Assembly: GCF_004168285.1 (NCBI RefSeq)
Contig: NZ_SEWF01000002.1
Location: 1 to 64,000 of the forward strand
Direction: 5' to 3'
Origin: Emticicia agri
Lineage (GTDB): Bacteria > Bacteroidota > Bacteroidia > Cytophagales > Spirosomataceae
DNA: 64,000 bases
Shown here: one piece after another, positions 18,963-28,270 of the stretch
How positions within the stretch are numbered: position 1 is the stretch's first letter
Layout of the letters: each line of letters starts with the position of its first letter
Program-made: the position numbers and the translations under genes
The notes under the pieces: generated by a model
Told to the model about the DNA's origin: nothing
Databases searched by the model: none
Seen by the model: the letters and a program-made list of their open reading frames with translations, nothing else

Positions 18963-21900
18963 CTATTTTATGAGATATACATTTACCGAAGTTAACAAGC
19001 CCGAGGGCAATAAAGGTGATTCTTTTCTGTAAAAAGGCATAGTAGTAAAGGTTGTTTTCTTGGCATCTGGCTGTGCATCGCCAATTAACCTATTCACCCA
19101 AAGATTGGTAACCTTTATCTGAATATTATTTTCGCCTGTTTTTACGGCTTCCGACATATCTAATCTGAAAGGCGTTTTCCAGGCAGTGCCTATATTCTTA
19201 CCATTCACAATTACTTCAGCTATATTCTTTACCTCACCCAAATCGATGATATATTTCCCTGCTTTATCAACAGCAGGCACATTAAATGTATTTTCGTAAG
19301 TAGCAGTACCTGAAAAATATTTAATGTCAGCATCAGCGTTTTCAGACCACGAATTAAGTTTTTCAAGCGCAACAGTTTTATTATCAAAATTTACTTTCCA
19401 TGTACCTGTGATGGGTGTAATCAATTTTTCATTGGTTACTGCTTTGGTATAACCCTGAGTGGTGGTAGCACCTTTGAAAACAATGAAATAGGCATCCCAC
19501 GATTCAAACTTCAATGGAATAATGGTTCGGCCATTAGCTATTTTATAAGAAACCTTCTCTGTTTTTCCCGTTTGCGGATTCCACAATTCCGGCACCTTTC
19601 CTTTGACTCTGAAACTTATCTCGGCATCGGTTGGCTCTGCTCCACGGTTATTTAACCAATAAATATCCTGGTCGGCACTCTGACGGTGGCGGAAAAGTAT
19701 TTTACTCCTGGCACCGTTGATAATCACATCAGGTTTCAAATTGGTTTTATCAAAGCTTGTTACGTTGTTTTTCGACCAGATTTCATCAGCCAATTTCCTG
19801 AACTCAGCTTCATTATCAGTTAAAGTCGGTGATTTTTCCGGTTTTGCACCTATGACTTTTACTCCGGCATCTGCTAAAATTTTGATTTTTTTCAGTACTG
19901 ATAAGGTCATAGACTTTGTAGATTCATCTAACATCAATACCTGATAAGTATTCCCACTGGTAGCAATTAATTGGCCATTCTTTGTCTGAATGACATTCTG
20001 CAAAGCCGAAGCATTCACAAAATCATATTCAAATCCTGCCGGAATATCAGGCAGTTTTTCTCTGGCAATCCAGGTAATATTGGTATTTTCTCCGTAGAGA
20101 TACAGAATATCAGCCACGTTTTTACCTTGTTGAAGCAGATAGCAGCTTCGACCGAGATAATCCATCCAGGCTTTGGCTCCTGCGCCTGACCATGTTTCCT
20201 GACGGGTGAAATACTGTCCGAATGGCCCAAGTGAAAAGCCTGGTTTTTTGTCATCTAAGGGCTGATGTACAGAAGTATGAATCACAAAACGATTTAATCC
20301 TGATGCCATTTCAAGGTCAGCCGTACGTTTCAATTTTTCGGGATGCCATGAAAAAGCATTCTGTATAGAAGTCATTGATTCTGCCGCCACAAAGGGTTTG
20401 CCATAAATATTAGCTACAGAGGCAGATTCACGAATATCGGCTTCACTTCTTGGTTCTTCATTAGCTCCGCCTGCCAAGCTACCGGGTGTCCACATAGCTG
20501 CCATCGGAATTTCTGCGTTCCGTTTTACATCCATCCCATCAGCCAGATAAATACGTCTGCTTTCGTGCGACTCTGTATAACGTTTCATTCCCCGTTTATG
20601 GAGTTCATCGCCTATCACATCATAATGATATTCTGCTATCATTTCACCAATAGTTTTACGGAAATCCCATAAGAATTTTTCAGTATCTCCAACGCTTTTC
20701 ACGACTCTACCCGTTAAGGCAGGAATCCATCTGGTTAAGTCATATCCCCGTCTTTTTCTAAATTCTTCCGGCAGATTTTTTGTCCAGTTCATGTGTCCGG
20801 CCTCATAGCTATCCAGCACCATGTATTGCAGGCCTTTTGCCCCCATCATACCACCTGTGGCATCTTTATACATATCCAGATAGGTGTTGATGTATCTTTT
20901 TACGGCGTCTTTGTCTAACTTATCCACCTCTAACCCTGTTGCTTCCGGTGAAGCAGGGTGGTTTTGTCGGCCTGTGAGCGAATACCCTAAACGGACAATC
21001 ATCCAGTTGCCTGCCGGGGCGGTCCAGTTTAAAGTACCATCTGCACTCATTTTAGTCGTTATATCTATCACATCTTCTGTGGGAATAGCATCTGTATTAT
21101 CAGGTAAATAGGAGGGAGTGGTTTCTGCCCACGGTAAGAAACCTGCTTTGTCTTCGGCTTTATCAATACGGCTGGTAGTATATAAAACAAATTCTGCTAC
21201 GCCCACGCCCTCAGGTTTTGGAGGGCCTGCATTACCACCCATCATGGCTGCAAATCCCGCAGAGGCCGCAAGCGTTTTATACACAAACCGGAAATATTTT
21301 GCCGTAGTTGGCGGAAAACTAACTGTAGTTTGTGGAACAGCACTGCCATGTATCTTAACGACTTCTTTAAAATTAATACCATCATCACTCACTTGCAGAG
21401 ACCTGTTTTCAGAACTGCCGCTAAATTGTTCCAGAGGTCCATGATTTGCCCCTACTACTGACAATGCCTTAAATGTTTGTGGTGATTCAAACTCATACTG
21501 AATCCAGATGTCTTCACCTATGGCTTTGGGCGGTAATTGCATTGAGATACTTAAATCACCATCAGTGAGTTTTTTAAGGCCAAACTCGCCTCCGCTTGAT
21601 GTTACTTTAGGGTTAAGTTCTGCCAAAGTTTTTTCTTTGGCCGGAATCCGGTAAGCAATTACTAAGGCATCTCTATAAAAATCAGGTTTTGTACCTATAA
21701 ATCCTCCTGATAAACCTTCGCCAAAAACCTCAACATTCTGAAAATTACTCAATACGCCCGATGGTTGCGGCAATTTTCCGGCAAACGGTTTGCCACCTTC
21801 AATTTTTAATTCTGTCCAGACATATTTTTTCATGGCATCTTCAGGCTTTACCCAGGGGCCACCTGTTACACTCCAACCCGGCGAACCTGCAATTGCCATT

Positions 21901-22229
21901 TCAAGCCCGTTTTTATCTGCGTATTCGGTGGTGAATCTGAACGCATCTTTCCAGTCGGGTTGCATAAAAACCAGTTTTTTAGGCACTACTACAGGTGTCA
22001 TCAGATTGGCGTCAAAGTTCTGAAATCCGCCAATACCTACCTGTTTCATCCAGTCAAGGTCTTTTTTAATACCTTCTTTGGTAATATTGCCGTTCATCCA
22101 ATGCCACCATACTCTTGGTTTGGCAGCGTTGGGAGGTGTCTGAAAATCTTTTAATTGCTGACTTTGCGCAAAAGCCAGACTTGGAATTAGGAGAATTCCT
22201 GCGATAATTTTTTTTATATCTACAATCAT
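18963..22229 (-). CDS. GH106-like glycoside hydrolase (alpha-L-rhamnosidase family)
   Basis: This 1088-residue exported enzyme begins at the ATG whose product carries a signal peptide ('IIAGILLIPSLAFAQS'). The frame extends 24 codons upstream, but those add only a poor second hydrophobic stretch. Family features are the start 'PRVWWHWMNGNITKEGIKKD', the 'GIGGFQNFDANL' loop, 'EMAIAGSPGWSVTGGPWV' and the barrel stretch 'LDSYEAGHMNWTKNLPEEF'. The C-terminal beta-sandwich has 'VNGKNIGTAWKTPFRLDMS'. GH106 enzymes remove L-rhamnose from pectins such as rhamnogalacturonans and from rhamnosylated small molecules. It stands alone next to a large sugar-uptake region and probably supplies substrates to it. 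Family assignment is from memory of the fold signatures. Confidence 0.82.
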   Translation of the reverse strand: MIVDIKKIIAGILLIPSLAFAQSQQLKDFQTPPNAAKPRVWWHWMNGNITKEGIKKDLDWMKQVGIGGFQNFDANLMTPVVVPKKLVFMQPDWKDAFRFTTEYADKNGLEMAIAGSPGWSVTGGPWVKPEDAMKKYVWTELKIEGGKPFAGKLPQPSGVLSNFQNVEVFGEGLSGGFIGTKPDFYRDALVIAYRIPAKEKTLAELNPKVTSSGGEFGLKKLTDGDLSISMQLPPKAIGEDIWIQYEFESPQTFKALSVVGANHGPLEQFSGSSENRSLQVSDDGINFKEVVKIHGSAVPQTTVSFPPTTAKYFRFVYKTLAASAGFAAMMGGNAGPPKPEGVGVAEFVLYTTSRIDKAEDKAGFLPWAETTPSYLPDNTDAIPTEDVIDITTKMSADGTLNWTAPAGNWMIVRLGYSLTGRQNHPASPEATGLEVDKLDKDAVKRYINTYLDMYKDATGGMMGAKGLQYMVLDSYEAGHMNWTKNLPEEFRKRRGYDLTRWIPALTGRVVKSVGDTEKFLWDFRKTIGEMIAEYHYDVIGDELHKRGMKRYTESHESRRIYLADGMDVKRNAEIPMAAMWTPGSLAGGANEEPRSEADIRESASVANIYGKPFVAAESMTSIQNAFSWHPEKLKRTADLEMASGLNRFVIHTSVHQPLDDKKPGFSLGPFGQYFTRQETWSGAGAKAWMDYLGRSCYLLQQGKNVADILYLYGENTNITWIAREKLPDIPAGFEYDFVNASALQNVIQTKNGQLIATSGNTYQVLMLDESTKSMTLSVLKKIKILADAGVKVIGAKPEKSPTLTDNEAEFRKLADEIWSKNNVTSFDKTNLKPDVIINGARSKILFRHRQSADQDIYWLNNRGAEPTDAEISFRVKGKVPELWNPQTGKTEKVSYKIANGRTIIPLKFESWDAYFIVFKGATTTQGYTKAVTNEKLITPITGTWKVNFDNKTVALEKLNSWSENADADIKYFSGTATYENTFNVPAVDKAGKYIIDLGEVKNIAEVIVNGKNIGTAWKTPFRLDMSEAVKTGENNIQIKVTNLWVNRLIGDAQPDAKKTTFTTMPFYRKESPLLPSGLLTSVNVYLIK

Positions 22230-22639
22230 AGAATGATAGGGTTTACTATATGCTTCAGTATTAAAAAAACAGGTAAATAAGAGGTTGAAGACAGTTTTCA
22301 AATCATAATACCAATTAATATAGAAGACAGAATTGTACTATTTTTTAGAAAAATAGTATAAAAAAACAGATTAACTCTCATGTACTAACCTGTATTATCT
22401 CAGGCTGAATTATTTATTCGCAATGGCGTTATTAGCCTGAATTTAAGCATCATCAGGTACAGAAAGGAAAGCCAGACTATATTCGGAATGCTATTGTCTG
22501 TCAGATTAATAAGGCTATTAATTGAATAAAAAAAGGCCATTCAATAATGGCAAATTATTGAATGGCCTCTGAGAAAATTATAGTTCTCTAATTAGTTGAC
22601 TTTTTCAGGGTAAGACATTACAAAGATTGAGACCTGGAA
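22230..22639. promoter_or_regulatory. intergenic region with a palindrome and an operon terminator
   Basis: These 410 bases separate the GH106-like gene from the end of the first Rbs-type operon. The segment 22336-22358 is a 10-bp perfect palindrome (tactattttt, 3-base loop, aaaaatagta) about 107 bases upstream of the GH106 start and could be a repressor or activator site. The stretch 22534-22568 is the terminator listed separately. I see no coding potential. Confidence 0.45.
22534..22568 (-). terminator. rho-independent terminator of the first Rbs-type operon
   Basis: A perfect 15-bp stem (aggccattcaataat paired with attattgaatggcct, 5-base loop) is preceded on the plus strand by seven A residues, giving a classic hairpin plus U-run for minus-strand transcripts. 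It lies about 70 bases after the substrate-binding protein stop codon. Confidence 0.9.
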
Positions 22640-23557
22640 TTATTTCAAAAACTCACTGATATTGCTTTGCGTTACTAACTGAAATGGAATCATTACTTCT
22701 TTTTCGACAACTTCTTTTTTGGCTAATTTTAAAGCTGTTTCAATGGCTCCTGCGCCTTGCTGTTGGGCATTCTGAAAGACTGTTGCATCTAAAGAACCAT
22801 TTTTAACGGCTTGCAGTCCATCCTGAATGGCATCAATGCTTACTACTACTACTTTATCTTTCATACCCGCTGCTTGTAGGGCCTTTACTGCTCCCAGACC
22901 CATTTCGTCGTTGTGTGCAAAGACAGCATTTATTTTTGTGCCATAAGACTGAATCCAGTTCTGCATTAAGTCCATTCCTTTGGCTCTATCCCATTCTGCC
23001 GTCTGATTGGCTATTAATTTCAGGTCGGGGTATTGTTTCAGAATCTCTTTAGCTCCTTCTTCTCTCTGAATCTGTGCGGCTTGTCCCATAAAACCATGAA
23101 TCATGACTACGTTTCCTTTTCCGCCTAATTTTTCAGCAATATATTTCATGGCAATTCTGCCTGATTCTCTATCATCTGAACCCACAAAAGCGGTAGGAGC
23201 GGTGCTTGTGGCTGAGTTGACATTAACGATGGGGATTTTTGCCGCTAAAGCCTTGGTAACGCCTGGTGAACTTGCTTCTACCTCGCAAGGGTTCATGATA
23301 ATTACATCTACTTTCTGCGAGATAAAACTTTCAACCTGTTCAATCTGCTTTAAAGGAGAATGTTCGGCATCGACTAAAATCAATTCTATTCCTAATTCAT
23401 CGGCCTTTTTCTCCATTTCATCACTGATGTTGACAATGAATTCGTTTTGCATACTGAGCATAGTTGCTCCTACTTTAATTTTTGTCTTTTCTTCTTTTGT
23501 AGCAGAATCGCAGGAAAGAAGCGTTGAAATGGCGGCAAAAAGGATGAGTTTTTTCAT
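22640..23557 (-). CDS. RbsB-type sugar ABC transporter substrate-binding lipoprotein
   Basis: This 305-residue periplasmic-binding protein of the pentose/ribose (Peripla_BP_4) type captures a monosaccharide for the adjacent permease and ATPase. The N-terminus has a lipobox ending at C16 ('ISTLLSC'), so it is membrane-tethered. Family features include 'DAEHSPLKQIEQVESFISQK', 'VDVIIMNPCE', 'HGFMGQAAQIQREEGAKEIL' and 'AVFAHNDEMGLGAVKALQAA'. It is the last gene of an apparent operon and is followed by a strong terminator. The gap to the permease is one base, so translation is probably coupled. The sugar is not determined; a ribose label is only by family. Confidence 0.92.
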   Translation of the reverse strand: MKKLILFAAISTLLSCDSATKEEKTKIKVGATMLSMQNEFIVNISDEMEKKADELGIELILVDAEHSPLKQIEQVESFISQKVDVIIMNPCEVEASSPGVTKALAAKIPIVNVNSATSTAPTAFVGSDDRESGRIAMKYIAEKLGGKGNVVMIHGFMGQAAQIQREEGAKEILKQYPDLKLIANQTAEWDRAKGMDLMQNWIQSYGTKINAVFAHNDEMGLGAVKALQAAGMKDKVVVVSIDAIQDGLQAVKNGSLDATVFQNAQQQGAGAIETALKLAKKEVVEKEVMIPFQLVTQSNISEFLK

Positions 23558-23558
23558 A

Positions 23559-24497
23559 TTAATCTTTAATTTTTTGATTCCAACTATCTAATAAAACGGC
23601 CCCGATGATGATAACGCCCATTACTACCTGCTGGTAATATGAACTCACATTGAGTAGGTCTAATCCATTATTTAAAACGCCGATGAGAATTACCCCGAAA
23701 AGTGTTCCCTGAATACTTCCTACACCTCCCGATGTACTTGAACCACCTATTACAGCCGCCGCAATAGCATCTAATTCAAAACTTGCACCTGCATTGGGCT
23801 GTCCTGTAGTGATTCTCGAAGTCAATAAAATGCCTGCCAACCCTGCCAATAAGCCACAGAGTGAATACACGGCTATTTTTACCTGATTCACACTAATACC
23901 CGATGCCCAGGAGGCTTGTTCGTTTCCGCCAACAGCATACACGTATCGGCCAAAAATCGTTTTCTTTAAGACAATCGAGCAGATAATGAATACGATGAAT
24001 AAGATGATTATCGGAAACGGAATACCAGCTATATCACCACCGCCAATAAAGTTAAAAGACTCTGAAAGATTGGAGATAGGACGACCTTTGCTGATAATGA
24101 GGGCTAAACCCCTGCCAATAGTCATGATACCCAGAGTTACTATGAATGGAGCAATTTTACTTTTGGTAATTAAAAAGCCGTTTAATGCCCCAAATAGTAA
24201 GCCTACCGATAATCCGCCAAGAATAGGTACAATAACAGGATAGTTATCGTTACGAGCCAATAAGGCCGCTACCACTCCCGAAACTGCCACAACTGAACCA
24301 ATAGATAAGTCGATGCCGCCTGTAATGATAACAAAAGTAACCCCAAAAGCTAATAAGGCATTGATGGAAACCTGCGTAAAAATAATTGACCAGTTAGAAA
24401 CTGTCAGAAACTGGGGACTGATATAACTCAGGGTAAGACAAATCGCCACAAAAGCAATAAGGATACCGTATTGTCTTAGGTTTTTAATGTACTGCAT
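23559..24497 (-). CDS. RbsC-type sugar ABC transporter permease
   Basis: This is a 312-residue integral membrane permease of the ribose/xylose/autoinducer-2 branch (BPD_transp_2). Eight to ten hydrophobic segments are visible, including 'YGILIAFVAICLTLSYI' and 'ALLAFGVTFVIITGGIDLSIG'. The conserved 'GGIDLSIGSVVAVSGV', 'GNEQASWASGISV' and 'ELDAIAAAVIGGSSTSGGVG' motifs identify the family. Its start overlaps the 3' end of the ATPase gene by 14 bases, a sign of translational coupling. A diverged homologue from a second transporter lies at 41076-42035. Confidence 0.95.
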   Translation of the reverse strand: MQYIKNLRQYGILIAFVAICLTLSYISPQFLTVSNWSIIFTQVSINALLAFGVTFVIITGGIDLSIGSVVAVSGVVAALLARNDNYPVIVPILGGLSVGLLFGALNGFLITKSKIAPFIVTLGIMTIGRGLALIISKGRPISNLSESFNFIGGGDIAGIPFPIIILFIVFIICSIVLKKTIFGRYVYAVGGNEQASWASGISVNQVKIAVYSLCGLLAGLAGILLTSRITTGQPNAGASFELDAIAAAVIGGSSTSGGVGSIQGTLFGVILIGVLNNGLDLLNVSSYYQQVVMGVIIIGAVLLDSWNQKIKD

Positions 24498-25968
24498 ACT
24501 GCATAACTTTTTCTTGGGTAGCTTCGTGTTTGGTTAATAATGCTGTTTGTTTGCCTTTTGAAAGCACGAGTATCCGGTCGCTCATGCCAAAAATCTCAGG
24601 CAGTTCGGATGAAATCAGAATGATGGCTAAACCCTTGCTTTTTAACTCATTAATTAATTTATAAATCTCAAACTTTGCTCCTATATCAATTCCCCGGGTA
24701 GGTTCGTCTAAAATAATAATCTGAGGCGAAGATGCTAAAACCTTAGCAATAACCACTTTTTGTTGATTCCCTCCACTTAAATACATCAATTTCTGATTGA
24801 TGCCCGAAGCCTTGATTTTCAAGTTGTTCTTCATTGAATTGGCCAGCGCACTTTCTTTTTCATCTGAAATGAACCACTTATTCGACAAGCTTGGCAATGA
24901 TGATAAACTTATATTTTGCTTGACCGACAAATGCGGAATAAAACCTAATGCTTTACGGTCTTCGCTCACATAGCCAATGCCCAGTTTCATGGCATTTTTT
25001 GGAGACTGAACCTTTACTTTTTCATCGGCAATCAGAATCTCTCCTTCCTCAAATTCATCTAATCCGGCTATTGCACGGGCAACTTCAGTGCGTCCCGCAC
25101 CTACAAGCCCAGCAATTCCTAAGACTTCACCTGATTTTACTTCAAAGTTGATATTTTCAAACTTTCCTTTTTGGCTCAGATTTTCAACTTTGATAATTGT
25201 TTTACCTGTCTGGTGTTCAGTTTCAGGGAAAATATCTTCAATTTCTCTACCTACCATCATCGAGATGAGGTCTTTAATAGGCAGATTCGATGCAGCTTTT
25301 GTAGCAATATATTGGCCGTCTCGCAAAACGGTTATTCTATCTGAAATCTGATAGATTTCATCCATTTTATGGGAGATATAAATAATGGCAACGCCTTTAT
25401 TCTTCAGGTCTTTGATGATGTTGAAAAGGGTAGAAACCTCTTTGTCAGAAAGTGCCGAGGTTGGCTCATCCATGATAATGATTTTGGCATTGTTTGAGAT
25501 AGCCTTGGCAATTTCTACCATTTGCTTATCGGCAATGCTCAGGTGTTTCATTTTTGCCTTCGCATCAATGTTAACATTCAGGGTTTTGAGTAGCTCTCTG
25601 GTTTTTTTGTAAATAGTATTTTCATCTAACCAACTGAAACGATGAAGTTCTTTTCCTAAAAAAATATTCTGAGCAACAGTTAACTCAGGAACCATCAATA
25701 TTTCCTGATGAATCATTGAGATTCCTTTTTTCAACATTTCATGAACATTGCTGCACTCAATTCGTTCTCCATCTAAAATTATTTCACCGGAATCAGGTGT
25801 CAATAATCCCATCAGAATTTTCATGAATGTTGATTTTCCTGCGCCATTTTCACCCATCAGTGCATGCACTTCACCTTTTTCAAGATTAAAAGTGATATTA
25901 TCCAACACTCGTATTCCTGAAAAAGATTTACAAAGATTCTGTACTTCAAGGATGGGTTTCTGACTCAT
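24484..25968 (-). CDS. RbsA-type sugar ABC transporter ATP-binding protein
   Basis: This 494-residue protein has two fused ABC domains. The first half has Walker A 'GENGAGKST' (about residues 39-47) and Walker B 'IIIMDEPTSAL'. The second half has the degenerate Walker A 'GLVGAGRTE' usual for this family, the signature 'LSGGNQQK' and Walker B 'IIILDEPTRGID'. It powers uptake through the following permease. A hairpin with a U-run lies just upstream of its start codon, between it and the oxidoreductase gene, which may set the transporter level relative to upstream enzymes. Confidence 0.95.
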   Translation of the reverse strand: MSQKPILEVQNLCKSFSGIRVLDNITFNLEKGEVHALMGENGAGKSTFMKILMGLLTPDSGEIILDGERIECSNVHEMLKKGISMIHQEILMVPELTVAQNIFLGKELHRFSWLDENTIYKKTRELLKTLNVNIDAKAKMKHLSIADKQMVEIAKAISNNAKIIIMDEPTSALSDKEVSTLFNIIKDLKNKGVAIIYISHKMDEIYQISDRITVLRDGQYIATKAASNLPIKDLISMMVGREIEDIFPETEHQTGKTIIKVENLSQKGKFENINFEVKSGEVLGIAGLVGAGRTEVARAIAGLDEFEEGEILIADEKVKVQSPKNAMKLGIGYVSEDRKALGFIPHLSVKQNISLSSLPSLSNKWFISDEKESALANSMKNNLKIKASGINQKLMYLSGGNQQKVVIAKVLASSPQIIILDEPTRGIDIGAKFEIYKLINELKSKGLAIILISSELPEIFGMSDRILVLSKGKQTALLTKHEATQEKVMQYAVH

Positions 25969-25978
25969 AGATTAAAAA

Positions 25979-26004
25979 ATGCTGACAAGTTACCTTGCCA
26001 GCAT
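25979..26004 (-). terminator. hairpin with U-run between the oxidoreductase and RbsA-type genes
   Basis: The arms atgctgacaag and cttgccagcat form an 11-bp stem with one wobble and a 4-base loop. On the minus strand the hairpin is followed by a U-run that ends about 2 bases before the ATPase start codon. It looks like an intra-operon terminator or attenuator. Confidence 0.6.
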
Positions 26005-26024
26005 CGTTATTTTAGTGCGCTGAT

Positions 26025-27188
26025 TTAAACAAAATCACCATCTACATTGGTGTCTTTCCAACTTCTGCTATTAGCCGATTCAATAACAGCTTCACAAACT
26101 TTCTGGGTTTGCAATGCTTCTTTGAAAGTCGGTGAGCAAGGTGTTCCTGCCTCCAGACTTTTCAAGAAGTCGGCTACCTGATGGATAAAACTGTGTTCGT
26201 AGCCGATGCCTAAGCCACCAACCCACCATTTATTCATATAAGGTTGGTCGCCATCAGTTACGATGATTGAACGCCAGCCACGTACAATAGACTCATCACG
26301 ATGGTCAAAATATTCCAGACGGTTCAAATCATGTAAATCCCAACGAATAGAAGCATCGGCTCCGTTGATTTCAAAAGTATAAAGTGCCTTATGACCACGT
26401 GCGTAGCGAGTTGACTCAAAAAGCCCTAACGAACCATTGGCAAAATGACAATGGAAAATACAGGCATCATCAATACCCACAGGCTGAACTTTACCAGTTA
26501 ACTGATGCATACGTTCTTTTACGAATGTTTCGGTTACTGCCGAAACGTCTGTAATAGCACCATTCAACCACATGGCGGTATCAATACAGTGGGCCAACAG
26601 GTCTCCGGTTACACCAGAACCTGCTGCTTCTGAGTCCATTCTCCACAAGCCTGTACCTCCTTGCGGAAGGTCGGCACTGATTGTCCAGTCTTGTAAGAAA
26701 TTGGCTCTGTAATGGTATATTTTACCCAATTTACCCGAATCAACGATTTGTTTGGCTAAAGTTACGGCAGGCAATCTACGGTAATTGTACCATACTGTAC
26801 TTTGCACACCAGCTTTTTCAATCGCATCAACCATTGCCTGCCCCTCTGCCAGGTTACGGGAGAGTGGTTTCTCGCACAAAATCATTTTTCCTGCTTTGGC
26901 AGCAGCAATCGCAATTTCTGCATGACTGTCGTTAGGTGTACAAATATCTACGGCATCAATATCATCACGGGCAATGAGTGCTTTCCAATCTGTTTCGATA
27001 GATTCATAACCCCACTGGTCGGCAAAAGCCTGTACTTTTTCGGCATTTCTTGAGCAAACGGCCTTCAATACAGGGGTAAATTCTAATTCCGGGAAAAAGT
27101 TTGGTACACGGTTATAGCCATTGGAGTGGGTTCTTCCCATAAAACCCGTTCCTATTAATCCTATTCTGAGTTGTTTCTTTGTTGACAT
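26025..27188 (-). CDS. Gfo/Idh/MocA-family sugar oxidoreductase
   Basis: This 387-residue NAD(P)-dependent dehydrogenase acts on sugars, inositols or keto-sugars. The Rossmann N-terminus has '[17 protein letters not shown]', and the family catalytic lysine is K107 in 'CEKPLSRN'. The C-terminal alpha/beta domain contains '[19 protein letters not shown]', with the expected Asp/His pair. It is probably co-transcribed with the TIM-barrel isomerase upstream (17-base gap). In gut and soil Bacteroidota this family often works with TIM-barrel and DUF1080 partners in making or using 3-keto sugars. That role here is an inference from neighbours. Confidence 0.92.
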   Translation of the reverse strand: MSTKKQLRIGLIGTGFMGRTHSNGYNRVPNFFPELEFTPVLKAVCSRNAEKVQAFADQWGYESIETDWKALIARDDIDAVDICTPNDSHAEIAIAAAKAGKMILCEKPLSRNLAEGQAMVDAIEKAGVQSTVWYNYRRLPAVTLAKQIVDSGKLGKIYHYRANFLQDWTISADLPQGGTGLWRMDSEAAGSGVTGDLLAHCIDTAMWLNGAITDVSAVTETFVKERMHQLTGKVQPVGIDDACIFHCHFANGSLGLFESTRYARGHKALYTFEINGADASIRWDLHDLNRLEYFDHRDESIVRGWRSIIVTDGDQPYMNKWWVGGLGIGYEHSFIHQVADFLKSLEAGTPCSPTFKEALQTQKVCEAVIESANSRSWKDTNVDGDFV

Positions 27189-27205
27189 TTTTTATTTGGT
27201 TTTAT

Positions 27206-28234
27206 TTATTCCACCCATCCATGTGCCTGACGAACTTTTATCATCGCAGCCAGAATATCGTTCCATGTTTTTTGCTGGGTCATCACGTCGTTGGCAAACA
27301 TACATCCATCCCAACAAATGTGTTTGAATGCCTTGGTAAGCACGCCGGAGTCATCACGTAGCCAATAGCCTGCATCATGGGTAATGTCTAATTTACCATT
27401 GGGGTCTGTTGCCTGACAGTGGCGACCTGTTTTATCGTGTGAACCTGTGCCATGAACGGTTCCATCATTCTGTGCTACATGGAAGTCAATCGTCCACGGA
27501 CGAAGCGCATGTGTCAGTTTTTTTAGTCCTGCAAGGAAAGTTTCTCTATCGCCCCACTGAAAATCTTCCGGTAAAATACGGGCTTCAGGGGCATTGTAAC
27601 CTAACAGGTACAAAGTTGTATGCGACATATCGGCCTGGAAACCAATATTCGGACGGTCAACTGCTTCGAGGGTGTCAAGCATGGCTGTCCATGAGTGCAT
27701 ACCACCCCAGCAGATTTCACCTTCTGCGGCTAATTTTTCGCCATAATCGGCTGCCACATCGCAAGCCTCTCTGAACGTATCAGCAATCAGTTTTGAATTA
27801 CGAACCGGGTCAGCAGCCCAATTGCCTACGCTACTGGCAGAATCGATTCTGACAATCCCATGCGGACGAATGCCCATAGCACGTAGTTTCTGACCGATTT
27901 CGCAAGATTTACGCACCATTTCTACAAACTGCTTGCGCTCATCGACAGACCCCATAGCCGGGCCACCCCATATTGGCGCAACCAGACTTCCTATTTCAAG
28001 ATTGTATTTGGCAACTTTATCGGCTAATCTTTTTACGCCATCATCTGATGTATCTAAATCATAATGAGGGTCGAAAAGGCCTAAATCAACACCATCGAAT
28101 TTTACGCCATCTACTTCAGCTGCTGCTGTCATTTCGAGCATCGCATCCAACGAAATGGGTGGCTCTGAATCCGGCCCTTTTCCTACAATACCCGGCCAGG
28201 TAGCGTTATGGAGTTTGGGATAATTATTTTCCAT
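27206..28234 (-). CDS. sugar phosphate isomerase/epimerase (xylose-isomerase-like TIM barrel)
   Basis: This 342-residue AP-endonuclease-2/xylose-isomerase-like barrel isomerises or epimerises sugars using a divalent metal. Likely metal-binding strands are '[17 protein letters not shown]' (Glu), '[16 protein letters not shown]' (Asp and His) and '[12 protein letters not shown]' (Asp and His), followed by '[12 protein letters not shown]'. It has no signal peptide, so it is cytoplasmic. Its neighbours (oxidoreductase after it, cupin protein before it) suggest one catabolic pathway for an imported sugar. The exact substrate is open. Confidence 0.85.
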   Translation of the reverse strand: MENNYPKLHNATWPGIVGKGPDSEPPISLDAMLEMTAAAEVDGVKFDGVDLGLFDPHYDLDTSDDGVKRLADKVAKYNLEIGSLVAPIWGGPAMGSVDERKQFVEMVRKSCEIGQKLRAMGIRPHGIVRIDSASSVGNWAADPVRNSKLIADTFREACDVAADYGEKLAAEGEICWGGMHSWTAMLDTLEAVDRPNIGFQADMSHTTLYLLGYNAPEARILPEDFQWGDRETFLAGLKKLTHALRPWTIDFHVAQNDGTVHGTGSHDKTGRHCQATDPNGKLDITHDAGYWLRDDSGVLTKAFKHICWDGCMFANDVMTQQKTWNDILAAMIKVRQAHGWVE

Positions 28235-28270
28235 TATTTATATAGATTTTGAGATTGAATGATTGCTGTT

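Noticed and set aside
23103-23591. 162-codon plus-strand open frame opposite the RbsB-type gene
   Set aside because: It is a shadow of a clear coding gene on the other strand, with no domain and no start context.
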